This document shows, piece after piece, positions 12,631-23,823 of a DNA stretch of 64,000 bases; positions within the stretch are counted from its first letter, which is position 1, and the number at the start of each line of letters is the position of its first letter. Below the pieces are notes generated by a model that was not told the origin of the DNA, did no database searches, and was given only the letters and a program-made list of their open reading frames with translations. The position numbers and the translations under genes were made by a program. The DNA is from Jaltomata sinuosa (taxonomy: Eukaryota; Streptophyta; Magnoliopsida; Solanales; Solanaceae): positions 136,001 through 200,000 of the forward strand of contig QJPP01003504.1 of assembly GCA_003996215.1 (NCBI GenBank). Reading direction: 5' to 3'.

Positions 12631-14128
12631 TGATGAACGCTAAAATCATGCTCCCCAAAGTTGGAGGTCACGGTGATCGTGCAGCAAAACAAAATTTATA
12701 ATTCCCAACGGGTGTCGGGGTCGTACCCAAGGCACTTGGAACTATCTAAATGAAGATTGTGTGAAACGAGTTCACAATGAGAGTAAATGCTTAAAATGAG
12801 AAAAGTAAAAGGTTGGGGGAATTGGGATGTTGTCACTACAATCACAATTCAAATCAAAGCTATAAATGAAAGCGGGTGTACCGAATTGAGTTGGTGACTA
12901 GGGATGTGTATCTGATGGGGCTTTAATCATGGGATATGGTTATTATCAATTCACACTTATTCTCTCTTATTGACACACGTAGCATTAGTCATGGGTATGG
13001 ATTGTTTTCTCTCAATCACTAACCATATATCCGATAATCTCGGTTAGAGCATCATCAATTTGATCAACAAACAACCAATCTAAGCTTGGGGGGTCACACT
13101 ATCTCTAGCTTAGACCCTTAAGTGGGGAATTCCTCCGACAAGAGCTATTTCTAGCCTCAAATCTAGATGGAGTGCTAAGTTCTCACTAGTAATTTCACAT
13201 CCGAAACCATGAAATCCTCTTTCAAGCAATCACATAGTCAAGTAATGAAAATTAATGTTTGCAATCACCAATTTTTAGGATTAAAACTTGGTGAAACTAC
13301 TAGACCCATTTCAAATAAGCAATTATAAAGATGCATTAACAACACCCACACCCATTTGTCAAGCACCCATCATCAACACACCCCTAGACAAGAGAAATTA
13401 GTCACTCATAACAAAGGAGAGAGATATACCAAATGGATAAGTCAAAATCCTCTTCATTGGAGCTGGATCTCAAGTTCTAAGCTCAATTGAGTACACAAAT
13501 GGTTAATCAAGAAAATGGATTCAAACCCTCTTCTCTTTGGAGAGGAAAACTTGTTCTCAAGGCAAAAAACTTTCTCCAAATATTCAAGACTGAAGAATGT
13601 TTTTTACAATTGTTCCTAAATTGGTCTTTTATAGTTTCCCAAAATGTCACTAAATTTTAGGACAAAATTGCCCTTCAGGTGGTGTACGGCGTGATGTGCG
13701 GTTTGCTCGTCCTGATGTGCGCGTCGCATACCCTCTTCAGTTGGACCAGTGACTTCAGATAACTTTGGGAGCTTCATGCAAAGGGGGTGCGGTTCGCACC
13801 TTGGGATGTGCGCGTCGTACAATGACCGCACCTCTTAGCATATTCTTCAGTGGATTTTGCAGCTTCATACAGAGGAGGTGCGGTTCACACCTTGGCTTGT
13901 GTGTGTCGCACGACCACCGCATCTCAGGTCAAAATCTCCAGCTTTTCCAAACACTTCACACTTCACTCCTTTTGAGCTCGTTTTGGGTCCATTTCTTTAT
14001 TTTTCATCAATTATCAAAGGTACCTGTATAGACATCAATAAAGGCCATAAGAACCTCTAAATCTGTTCAAAACATTACAATAATTCATGGATATAGGCTC
14101 AATAATTTAGTAGATTACCGACTTATCA
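12631..14128 (-). repeat. Element A 5' LTR (1498 bp)
   Basis: The edges are TGATGAACGC and GACTTATCA. It aligns over its full length with 4293-5776 with scattered substitutions and small indels, for example an extra CTCAAGTTCTAAG-like stretch near 13468. GTGCGG/CCGCAC palindromic words fill 13680-13930, in the first third of the LTR in the element's own orientation. It contains GCTATTTCTAGCCTC at 13144-13158. Confidence 0.92.
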
Positions 14129-14133
14129 TCCGC
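14129..14133. repeat. Target site duplication TCCGC (right) of element A
   Basis: It is identical to 4288-4292 and abuts the outer end of the 5' LTR. After it the interrupted LTR of element B resumes with AAAAGCAGAC. Confidence 0.92.
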
Positions 14134-14894
14134 AAAAGCAGACTTTTCGCAAAAGCAAAGAACGTCCGCATTTGTGGCCATCACAATTGCGGTGAAAAGT
14201 CCGCACATTCGGACCGACCAGCGACAGCAAAAACTAGTAGAAAATGAAACTTCTATGGAATGTTCTGGGCATAATCGAACTCGATACCCACAAACCTAAC
14301 ATGCTACTAGAGTGGAAATGATGCCGGCTCAACAAAATCGACAAAAATCCCAACGAATATCATTTTAATGAAAAGTGGGCTCCACGCTCAAGAACCAACT
14401 TTTACTAAATGGAACTCAAAGGCCAAAAACAAGACCAGAAGCCTCGGGACCGGAACCAAAGGTCCCTCTAACTCAAAGTCGACATTCCGGAGCTTACCGC
14501 GCTGACGAAAATTCCTTATGAGGCAGTCTTCTTAGAATGTTGACGAAAGTAAACTCTACAAGCCTAACTATCCTGAAAATACAGAAACTAAGACAAAACA
14601 AAACCAAAGGCTCGTAGACCCCAACTAAGGGTCCCACTAGACCAAAATCCGCGTTCCAGAGCTAACAAAACTGTTGTTATTTGATTCTAAGAATATTTAC
14701 CAAGAAAGTTGACCAAAGTCAAAGATTTCCTAAGTTCAAGTTCTAAATAGGGAAATGTCCATGACGACCTAACGAACGGACCGGACACCAAACTGTCTGT
14801 CCTGGCAAGTCATAAATGACCTGTAGCCGCTGCGAAAATGTTCAAAACATGGTAGAAGCTCGAAAAATAGAAAATGACCTGGAGGATCATTACA
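14129..14894 (-). repeat. Element B shared LTR, proximal part
   Basis: It continues the B LTR left at 4292 and ends at 14894 with ...GATCATTACA, on minus TGTAATGATCC, the usual start of this LTR family. It aligns with 21230-22003 and, inverted, with 60438-61150. On the internal side the sequence continues without a gap into the body of copy 1. Confidence 0.87.
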
Positions 14895-16208
14895 ACATCC
14901 ACTACCTAAAGGACTTTCTTCCTCAAAAGTTAAAGAAAGAAAACACCTGGAGACTCAAATAAAGATGGATACTAAGCCTGCACCACTCTCACAGAATCCC
15001 TGGTAGCCTCCTCGACCGGATGGCACCCTACAGAGATAAACCAAAGGAAAACTACCAGCCCCCAATACCCTACCAGCCAAACTAGACTCTAACCTACAAA
15101 CTCCAAAAACTCCAAGGGGCTCACAACTGAAACGAACCCCAAGAAACTCAACCGGAAAGCACTGACACAACATCAAGACCATAAGAACCAAGGTGATCAA
15201 CACACGAAGCTCGAACCCCTCAAAACCACAGCCAAGCACACCTAGAAAGCCATAAACTAGAACTCTAACTCATGAATCCGTTGACACGCAAAACCCTTCT
15301 GTCTAACCTGAATCACCTTTACTATAACCATGAAGCTTCACACACGCTGGACACCCGAGTCACCCTTCAAATATCAACTAACTCACCGGAGATCCATAGC
15401 TCCTGCTTATACCCAACCTCGCTCGAAGTCACCTTTGTACTCAAACTCTATCCAAGCCAAGCCATAGTCTACTCGTCGTTTGACACCTGAAATACAAACC
15501 CAAGCACATCTTCGAAAATTATAGTGATCTGCCTGGGCTAACCATCAACCAACGGATGAATACCTTTGCTAATATCAACCTCGTTACCTGAACCCAAATG
15601 AACCTACCGTCAGAGCTCAACTGAAACTTGCACACCAGGGTCGGGAAGGACTTGGATGAACACCCTGTGTCGAAGGAGAATCTCCCAATGTAGAACAAAA
15701 CCAGCCTCGCTGAACCATACTAAGTCTGAATCGGCTGAAAGTGAATGAACCAGGGCAACCTGCCCAAGAAGACCCAAACACAAAAACCCAATATCTACAA
15801 GGAGTGTGGTAAGCCTACCACGAATTCTATGGCTATCAACTAAGCTCCAAACTCTAAGAATATCGCTGCTGCTCCAAATACTCAAACCCCATCCGGGTTT
15901 AAGATCACCTTACTAGCCTTACCTCAAAAAGAAGTCCACGATGCTGCAAATATAAAGGCAAACCACCTTATAGGCAAAGGAAAGATGCCTGAAGTCCAAG
16001 GTCTCCACCTAGCTATTGAAAATTTCATTATTTCCCAACTCACCCTCTGGCTTGAAACACCCGCTCTACTGAACCAGTACACAAGCCACCAACTCCGGAA
16101 GCATTCAACATACCATAACTCCTGTCCCACAATGGCAGAGCCTAATCAATGTTGGAATCCCATGTAACAAACAACCTCTCAGAGAATCAACTAGTTTAAA
16201 CCTCCAAC

Positions 16209-16352
16209 TCTCAGAATACAAGGGCGACCAATAATCTCAAAGTACCCTCAGAATCTAAAGTAGCCCTGCTGGCCTCATCCCGCACAACCTGATCACATAT
16301 TACACACAACCACTACTCCTTGAGCTGACGCCGCTGAATCTGTCCAACCAAG
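16209..16352 (-). pseudogene. Relic of the pol linker before integrase (element B)
   Basis: A minus-strand reading with stops gives LVGQIQRRQLKE, then VVRDEASRATLDSEGTLRL. Its order resembles the segment between RNase H and the integrase zinc finger in chromovirus pol (Q-F-D-D-P..., then E-A..., then D-x-x-G-x-L-R). The same relic occurs in element E at 58990-59136. It suggests the family derives from a normal gypsy element that lost most of pol. Confidence 0.45.
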
Positions 16353-17101
16353 GTAAAATAGACCTCAACTCTAGCAAGAATTTTGCTAGGATCTGACAAG
16401 TCCAGTCAAATCAATGGTTAGCCAAGGACTGGATGTCCAAGGACAATGGCCACTCTGAACTAAAATAGAGAAGTTAAGTTATCCGCACTCACTGTCTTCT
16501 GGCTCAAAGATGTTGCAATCGAAGAGAACCTTCCATGAACCATCTTAAGTAACCCGCTAGCTCATGACTCTGAAACCCAACTCTAAATACTGATCAATGC
16601 TTCTGTCAAATCCCCGAGTAGACTCATCTATCGCTGATGAACACTAGAGAAAACTAGAGCCAGCTAGGCTCTGAATATACAGTTTGCCCAATTCGTAGAT
16701 GCTGCTGAGACTAGGGCCACTTAAAGAACATAACGAGGAAATCACAGTTGATGCACAAGCCCCCCAATGGTAGTGTTGGAAAATCCTACCACCTCAATCT
16801 CTACCAGAAGGAATCCTGGCCCCTAATTCATCCAAGGAAAATGCCATTGCACTCTGTACTCTGTCGAATCAAGTCATCCATACACAACCCAAAGCGTACC
16901 CCTGGTCGCCACCTCAGTCAGCCACTAGTAAGTCATACAGATATACAAGTAGTCATCTCCCTCCTTTTCAAAAACCAAGCGGAACCTTTTCCAAAGATAC
17001 ACCAAACCCTACAAACTCCTTCTCAGAAGAATCCTCGAGCTATCCCCTTAGCTCACACATCTCTACTGGAACACTCGACAAGGCAGGAAAAGAGTAGGCC
17101 G

Positions 17102-17648
17102 AATGCCCAACTTAACCAAAATGCTACAGTCAAAACTTAACCGCAATGCCACAATCAAAACTCAACCCGATAGAAAACTGAGGAAGACAATGAAAACGAC
17201 CCATAAACCTGCCAACTTCCTAAACAAACAATTGACGAAGGTCGATCCTAACCTCCCAAGAAAAGCAAAGCCAACTAATACCCACTTTCCATCAACCAAC
17301 ACCATACTCTTTAATACAAAACAACCTCCCCTGACACAAAGCTACCAGAACCACACTATAACAACAGAAAGGCTCCTGGCAAATGCTAGATAACGACCTA
17401 GGCAATAACCACCTCTGGTTGCTAGAATAAGTAACACTCAACCCACTTCTAGAACCATAACAAAAATAAATAATAAAGCTAACAAAACCTGCCCACGAGT
17501 CAAAACCCTAGGTAGTCACCTCCCAAGGTCAACACACCCCATCTACTACTAAAGAATTCAACTACCGAGAAAACACATGCATAAACACTAAACTCACAAG
17601 GACTACCAAAGTATTGAATAAGATAATCTACAATTGATTGGAAGGCCG
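17102..17648. other. 547-bp block present in B copy 1 and absent from copy 2
   Basis: In copy 2 the flanks join cleanly at AGGCCG (694-699). In copy 1 the same hexamer stands at both borders (17096-17101 and 17643-17648). A deletion between short direct repeats in copy 2 explains this most simply; an insertion with a 6-bp duplication is the alternative. The block has an ORF at 17103-17393 that I do not recognise. Confidence 0.7.
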
Positions 17649-18766
17649 CTAACCAGCACTACAAGAGGATAGCATACGCTAATGCACCTACAGTCCCGAT
17701 GGACGTCCTACACCCGAGGAACACACACAAGTGAAAACAACCCTCTAACATCTCGTACTATCGAAGCGTATATGAGCGAACAACAAATAAGGATCCAAAC
17801 ACAATATGAATGATATGATAGAACTAGGTGTGACAGTAGTGCTGTATATACCTCCCCTGGCACTTGCAACTCATGGCCCCTAGTCTAGATCGGCAAGATC
17901 TATGCAGGTCTAAGTGACCACATACAAAAATTGTGGGATCTCAAAGTATAACTGCTCAGAGTCTATCTGGGTCTAAAATGGTAAACCACAAATCTCAAAC
18001 CCCTATATAGGGTGCTCAAAGTGTATCCGGGACTAAATCTGTAAAAAAATATGTCTAGCACTATGGCACAATCGAGCCCAGTATCAGTATGAAAAATCGA
18101 TTATATAATCATCATAAAGTCCCTTTTTACTCCAAGAAGATCCATAAAGTTAGTTCTAGTTCCCTTTTATAATTATTTTTTTTGAAAACGGGCTCTCAGG
18201 GCCATGTAAGGTTTTAAAAACCATTTATAGTAGGCCTGTAGCCAAAAGAGTAGTAAAATATGCAGAAAAACCTTTGCATGAATGATATGATCGCAAATAA
18301 ACAATATCCTAACAGCTCACAATCAGCCTATCGGCCCTACACAGGCACAATCTGCTCTACAACATAGATAACCAACCTAGAATCAAAACTCGATGTCTGA
18401 GACTCGCAAACATTCCCAAATATCCCACTATTTATGGTCTAAAGGCTTATAAAAAGGCCACACGGGGCCATGAGGGTAATATTACAACCAAAGCAAAAAA
18501 TAAGACAACAGAAGAAACAAGCAAGGTCTAGGGTGCTAACCTAGAATACCCAACCCAAAGAGGCCAACTAATACAGTTGCAACAAATAAACGCAAAGTCT
18601 AAGGTAGGGAAAACTGTAACCTTAAACCTAGCAAAAGTACCTCTTGAAGAACTGGGTGCTGCCCCTACGCGTGATACATATACACCCTCCGAATGATTCG
18701 AAGTCCTAGCCATGGTGTCCTGAAGAATTAGGGTAGCCATAAATCATACTGGAATCTAGGCTAACC

Positions 18767-18886
18767 CTAAAGCCCCTTAGCTGATGCGGTAAACTTGCAC
18801 TTTGAAATCTTAGAGGCTGAAGAAAGCACTAAAGTAACAGGTGCAAAAGCCTCATCGTCACCCGCCGTCGTACTCGTCCTAGGCAT
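18767..18886 (-). pseudogene. Possible gag N-terminus relic of element B
   Basis: The minus strand from ATG at 18886 reads MPRTSTTAGDDEAFAPVT and stops after about 40 codons. It lies about 155 bases downstream of the primer site, where gag should start. Acidic, Ser/Thr-rich N-termini occur in chromovirus gag. The counterpart in copy 2 (about 1925) has lost the ATG. Weakly supported. Confidence 0.3.
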
Positions 18887-19040
18887 GTGAGAAGGAATGG
18901 AACAATGAAGTTTAGAGGTTGATAGAATCAGGAACACACAACAAGTAATCAAACAAGATGGAATCTTTCCTATGAATGCCCTATACCCTCTCACAGATTG
19001 GATACTGACATCATCGATCCGCAAGACAGGTGAACCTAGA

Positions 19041-19052
19041 GCTCTGATACCA
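19041..19052 (-). other. Primer-binding site (initiator Met tRNA) of element B, copy 1
   Basis: The minus strand reads TGGTATCAGAGC, three bases inside the LTR edge at 19056, the same as at 2127-2138. Confidence 0.88.
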
Positions 19053-19055
19053 CTC

Positions 19056-22003
19056 TGTCATGACCTAAAACTGAGCCGTGATGGCGCCTACGCAACCCTC
19101 CAGTAGGCAAGCCAACCCAACAATGCGGAAGATAAATGAACAGTTAAAATAAGGAAAGTGGAAGGGAAAAATATAAAGGGAATAGGTCCAGTAGAATAGA
19201 TACATACCAACTGTAATAAATATACAAAAATGGCCCTAAAGTGACCGAGAAGACAAAATATACATAAGAATCAACCAGGACCTGGTGTCACCGGCACAAG
19301 AGTGTCTAAAGTATAGAGTAGCTTTTCAACAGACTCTATCTATCCAAAATACAAAATATAGATAGAATGATAGATGGAAAGCAGTAAGAGTCTCCAGAAT
19401 GCTAGGAGCTCACCACGAACCAAATAGCAGCTGGCCTCGAATGATAGAAAGATCAATGAGGGTAGCTCGTACTAGGTGTTGCATCAAAAAAAGACACAGA
19501 GTGTAGTATGAGTACCAAAACAATGGGTACTCAGTAGGCATCATAGGCCGACCAAGTGCAAAAAGATAATATATAATATAAATTACAAGAAAGTAAGATA
19601 AATACAGGGATCAACCTAAATCTAGTTATAAAATAGAAAGCTGAACTAACCGGACTAACAGAGAAGAAGGTAACAACAATAATCAAATCAAGGCAATAGA
19701 TAATCTAAGTACACTCAAGCATAATTCAATGCGATGAGGGATGATGTGATGCATGAGTGTATAAAATTAAAAAGAGTAAAAACCCGGTATCTGGTACCTC
19801 AAGGCGCCAGAAATTTAACATCAGGCTTATCAATAAATGCATAAAAGTGAAACCCGAATCTGTGATCATCGGGGTGCCAGGAATCGATAATCAGGCTCAT
19901 CAACAGGAAAGTAAATAAAGAAAAGGTCCGAGAAAGTCCTTTGGACTGACATAAAAGTAGTACTCTTCCTTTCCTTTCAAAAACCAGTAGTAAAACCCAT
20001 GATAGCTCCTTTAAAACCCAAAATTCCTGATAACCATAGTAAATCTCAAGTTTGAACTAGAAACCTTAAAAATCTTTCTTTTTTGTACTGCTAGGTATGA
20101 AAATGCAGTATGAGCATATAACTTTCCAAATCCAAAGAATATACCACACAAACAAGGCAAACAAGGTGAAAACACCCTCCAAAATAAGAGAACTGACCTG
20201 GAACTTCATCCAATCCGAGCTATGGCCTCGGGCCCATAGTCACACACACAACCGACAATAAAGTGAAAAAAACGAAAATAACAAAAATAACTATGAAAAC
20301 AAATAAAAGAATCTACTCTACTTCTAAAACCTCCTAAAAAGCATACTAAGGATTCTAGGCTAGCCACAATGATACTACAAGCTTCTAAGCTAAGGGTAAC
20401 AACAACAATTCTAATCTATGATCCGAAATGGACAATTTAATACAAGTCACAATATTTAAGCCTAGTTCTACCTATAATCCAACCTAATGTTCCAGTAATA
20501 TACAAGATATAAATTCTAACTAATACTCAGTCTAAGAAGTAAACCGTAACCTACCTCGGGGTTGAACTGCAAACACAAACTGACACTCGTGTGCCTTTCC
20601 CTTCCAAACAGCCTCAGAAAGTTACCACTCTATCAAGAACATAATCCAGGTGTGACGACAAAAAGAATGATACCTATATTGCTATAAGAAAATTCAAGCC
20701 AGAAATCGGGTCAGAAAATGACCCACGAGGCCTGCGCACCGGAATTGAAAACAAATTCCACCATTTTATTTATAGTGAGTCCTAGAACCCATGCTCAAAA
20801 TTTGAGCACAAATGGGACTCATTTCGGGGATCAAAACAACCCTGAATTCCTACTAGTTCCAGGAGAAATCAAAGGGAAACCCATAGAATTTTAATGGAAG
20901 TAAAGAGATTTTTAACAACGGAAAAAGAGAAGAGGGATTGAGGGGACTTACCAGACCAATAAAGATGAACAATTGAGCTGAGGCCAAAGTTTGGGAGCTT
21001 AAAAATGGGGAAATTTTTTAATGGAGGTGAAGAAAACAAAGTTGGAAATGTTATATATAACTCAGCAATTTTTGCATATGCAGAGTTTTTTTGGCAAATG
21101 CGGATGTTGCAAAAGCAGCAAATGCTCCGCAAATGCGGAGGTCACTATTCCTCCTTGCCTCCGCATTTGCGGAGATTTCTTCGCAAATGTGGTGTTTGCA
21201 AAAGCGGACATTTGTCCACAAAAGTGGACTTTCTGCAAAATCAGGCTTTTCGCAAAAGCGGAGAAAGTCCGCAAATGCAGCCATCACAAATGCGGTGAAA
21301 ATTCGTAAATTCGTACCCACGAGCAACAACAAAAACCAGCAGAAAATAAAACTTCTACGGGGTGTTTCGGGCACAATCAGAATCCGATATCCACAAACCA
21401 AATATGCTACTAGAGTGGAAACAACACTCTGAATTCAACGCAATCGATGAAAATCCCAACGGAGATAATTTTAATGAAAAGTAGGGCCCATGCCCAAGAA
21501 CCAACTTTTACCAAAACGGAACTCAAAGGCCAAAAACATGACCGGAAGCCTTGGTACCCAAACCAAAGGTCCCTCTAGCCTAAAGTCGATATTCCATAGC
21601 TAACCGCGCTGACAAAAATTCTATCTGAGGTTGTCTTCTCTGAATATTGACCAAAGTCAACTCTACAAGCCTAACTGGCCTGAAAAATACAAAAACTAAG
21701 ACAAAACCAAACCGAAAGCTCCCAGACCCCGACCAAGGGTCCCACTAGACCAAAATCCCTGTTCCAGAGCTAATGGAACTATTGGAATTTGATTCTGAGC
21801 ATGTTTACCAAGAAAGTTGACCAAAGTCAAAGATTTTCTAAGTTCAAGTTCTAAAATAGAGAAATGGCATGACGACCTAACGAACGGCCCGGTCACTGAA
21901 CCGTCAGTCCCAGTAAGTCATAAATAACCTGTAGCCGCTGTGGGATAGTTCAAGATATGGAAGAAGCACGAAAAATAGAAAATGACCTGGAGAGTCATTA
22001 CAC
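19056..22003 (-). repeat. Element B outer 5' LTR (2948 bp)
   Basis: The edges are TGTCATGACC (19056) and GAGTCATTACA (22003). It aligns with the split LTR 2142-14894 and with the LTR of E. At 21060-21300 it holds a dense run of TCCGCAAATGCGGA-like words (GCAAAAGCGGA, CCGCATTTGCGG), about a quarter of the way in from the LTR start. It adjoins LTR fragment K, so B apparently inserted into K. Confidence 0.88.
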
Positions 22004-22842
22004 TTGGAAAGCAAGTTCACACCCTACACCATTGGAGTGGAGATTGGATGATTTTATTGTAAAGTTCTTAGTTCCTTTCTTCAACTCTTGCTTTGCATTG
22101 TTAAATTATAGGTGTAGTTGTTGAATTGAGATTTGAATATTGTATTAGAGATAAACATTATTTGGTTATTGAGTTCTTATCTTGTTCGTTTACTTGATTA
22201 TATTATATCCTTCATGCTTTAATTACATAATTGGTGGTTGCAAACATCAATTTAGATTTCTAATTGTGTTCTTGTTTGAGAAAGAAGTTCTTCAATTGGG
22301 TAAGGATTCCTAGTAAGGATTTGGGTATTCCATCAATAGTTGAGGCTAGAAATAGCTCAACTTCAGAATTTCTCATCTAAAGGTTGAGGCTAGAAATAGC
22401 CAACCCACTTAATCTATTTGGTTGTTTTGTTGCTAAGCTTTGGGGTTTGAAAGAATCCAAGGCTTATACATGTTTATTTGGTTGAAAGAGGGTTGAACAT
22501 ACCTTTAACAAAGGCTATCCATGCTGTAAATTAGGTATAAGTCTAGTGAATGGAATCCCATTCCCAAATCTCCCTTGTTATCCTTGTGTTGTGAAATTCA
22601 TTGATCAATCCTATCCTTTATTTGTTTACTTTTTATCTTTGTTCTCGTTTATAAGAAAAAATCCCCAAAATATTTTATCTTTTTGCTCTTTGAACTTAAG
22701 TAAGTTGTTTTAATTCCTTATTTTCTCAATTTCCCTCGATATTGTTCCTCGTAGATTTGACCCTGACTTCTTTTTGGGTAAATTATTTTGCGATGACCGT
22801 AGCCACCTTCTTAACCGGAGAATTGTTTAAGATGTCATTATA
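22004..22842 (+). repeat. LTR fragment K (Athila/Tat-like, 3' part)
   Basis: It aligns, inverted, with the solo LTR F (46843-47720): CACCATTGGAGTG.., TAGAGATAAACA.., then ATTTGACCCTGAC followed by TTGGGTA, which is the usual end of Athila/Tat LTRs. It ends near 22842 and the integrase codons of H follow at once. Its 5' part is missing because element B abuts at 22003; that part should lie beyond the left window edge. It carries GAGGCTAGAAATAGC twice (22342-22356, 22386-22400). Confidence 0.7.
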
Positions 22843-23085
22843 AACCACCACTCAAATCACAGTCTTTCCTTTGGACTTGGGAAATCCCTCTATAAAATCC
22901 ATGCTAATGCTAGTCCAAGCTAAGGATGGGATTTTTAGGGGTTGCATTAGCCCTGGATAAGCAGCAGAATCTGCATTGTTCCTCTGGCAAACATCACATT
23001 TTCTTACATAATCAATGACATCCTTATTTAGATTTGGCCAATAAAACAGTGTTGCTACTCTTTTAAAACCAGAAGGGTCCACCAA
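22843..23085 (-). pseudogene. Integrase N-terminal zinc finger and core start, element H
   Basis: The minus strand reads FYWPNLNKDVIDYVRKCDVCQRNN, then LMQPLKIPSLAW and SMDFIEGFPKSKGK. This is the HHCC zinc-finger end (C-D-V-C) and the start of the catalytic core (the D of S-M-D-F) of a Ty3/gypsy integrase. A TGA follows GKTVI and LTR K cuts in a few codons later, before the second catalytic Asp. The rest of integrase is not in the window. Confidence 0.85.
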
Positions 23086-23823
23086 AAATTAAATCATGCC
23101 ACAACTTTCAAATACCAAGCCTCAAGGTGGGGTCAGGTCCTACTACTAACTTACCTCTTCCCCTCAATTGGTGATGCATATAAGAGTACTCCTTGACTTC
23201 ACCTTGTTAAGTGATCAAATGCTGGAGTAGGTAAACTAGGTGATTATCCAGGGTCCAACTGTCCATAATGGGTTGCAACAAATCAAGTCTCAAAGTAGAT
23301 AGAGTGAAAGATGCAAGCTCCACATCAGGGACCCTAGATAATGCATCAGTATCATTGTTCTCTTTTCCTTTCGTGTACTAAATGATGAAGTCAAAATGCA
23401 TGAATTGAGTAATACAATTGAGTTGAGAGACAGTATGCAACTGTTGTTCAAGTAAGAACTTGACGACTTTCTAATTTGTTCTCACTATGAAATGTTGACC
23501 CAAGAGATATTGACTCCACTTGTTGATGGTCATGACCAAGGCAAGTAGCTCATTGTCATAAACATACAATGCCAAGTTCCTCCTAGACAGTCCTTTACTC
23601 AGTAAAGTGATGGGATTTCCTTGTTACTTCAACACAACTCCCAAACCTACATCATATACATCAGTCTGCACCACAAAATTTATACAAAAATCAGGTAAAG
23701 CCAATATTGGGGCAGATGTCAAACTTGTTTGCAACTCTTGGAAATCTGAGGTGGCAACTGATGTCCAATGGAATCTATCCTTCTTCAATAAGTTTGTCCA
23801 GGGGGTTGTTGATCTTCCCAAAT
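23086..23823 (-). pseudogene. RNase H region of element H, broken
   Basis: Minus-strand pieces in order: LLKKDRFHW.., FQELQTSLTSAPILALPDF, FVVQTDVYDVGLGVVL (the first catalytic Asp of RNase H), NELLALVMTINKW (catalytic Glu), FIIQYTKGKENNDTDALSR (domain end), then the linker toward integrase. Several stops and frameshifts interrupt it. It is collinear with the RT piece at 46660-46842: the reading jumps from GYYRRFIRGFSD there to this segment, with 22.8 kb of later insertions between. Confidence 0.8.

Larger units (their letters stand above)
4293..14128 (-). mobile_element. Element A: Athila-like non-autonomous LTR retrotransposon, 9.8 kb
   Basis: Seen directly: two 1.5-kb LTRs (TG...CA), a polypurine tract beside the left LTR, a tRNA-Asp-type primer site beside the right LTR, and a TCCGC duplication at both ends. 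Minus-strand content in order: primer site, gag, a short remnant resembling the pol end, a second ORF, a long non-coding tract, polypurine tract. Protease, RT, RNase H and integrase are absent. The gag type and the Asp primer site are typical of the Athila branch of Ty3/gypsy; this is family knowledge. The first 290 bp of the two LTRs differ at about 25 positions by eye (about 8%), so the insertion is not recent. It sits in an LTR of element B. Confidence 0.88.
14895..19055 (-). mobile_element. Element B internal region, copy 1 (complete, about 4.2 kb)
   Basis: It is bounded by the primer site at 19041-19052 and the LTR start at 14894. About 4.2 kb is too short for gag-pol of this group (usually 5 kb or more), and no RT, RNase H or protease motif is visible. 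Two weak coding relics are listed separately: a gag-like start near 18886 and a pol shard at 16209-16352. The part 14895-16400 aligns with the plus-strand element E at 58926-60437, which shows the family exists in another copy with the same gutted body. Other ORFs in this region lack recognisable motifs. Confidence 0.75.
1..22003 (-). mobile_element. Element B: tandem LTR-retrotransposon array sharing one LTR (non-autonomous)
   Basis: Read on the minus strand the order is LTR (22003-19056), internal region (19055-14895), LTR (14894-2142, interrupted by element A), then a second internal region (2141-1) that leaves the window. Both LTRs that can be examined at that side are followed by the same primer-binding site for initiator-Met tRNA, and both internal regions align with each other (1-2141 with about 16407-19055). 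This is seen directly. Such LTR-internal-LTR-internal chains are known to arise by unequal recombination between LTRs. No full gag or pol is present, so the family looks like a large non-autonomous derivative of a chromovirus-type Ty3/gypsy element. The 5 bp after the outer LTR edge are CTTGG; the matching duplication would lie left of the window. Confidence 0.8.

Noticed and set aside
13616..14060. ORFs in the 5' LTR of element A (both strands), also 5413-5679
   Set aside because: They lie in LTR sequence, are not kept in length between the two LTRs, and show no protein features.
17103..17393. ORF of 96 codons in the 547-bp block as a gene
   Set aside because: Asn/Thr/Lys-rich by composition, plus strand while the element reads on minus, no motif recognised.
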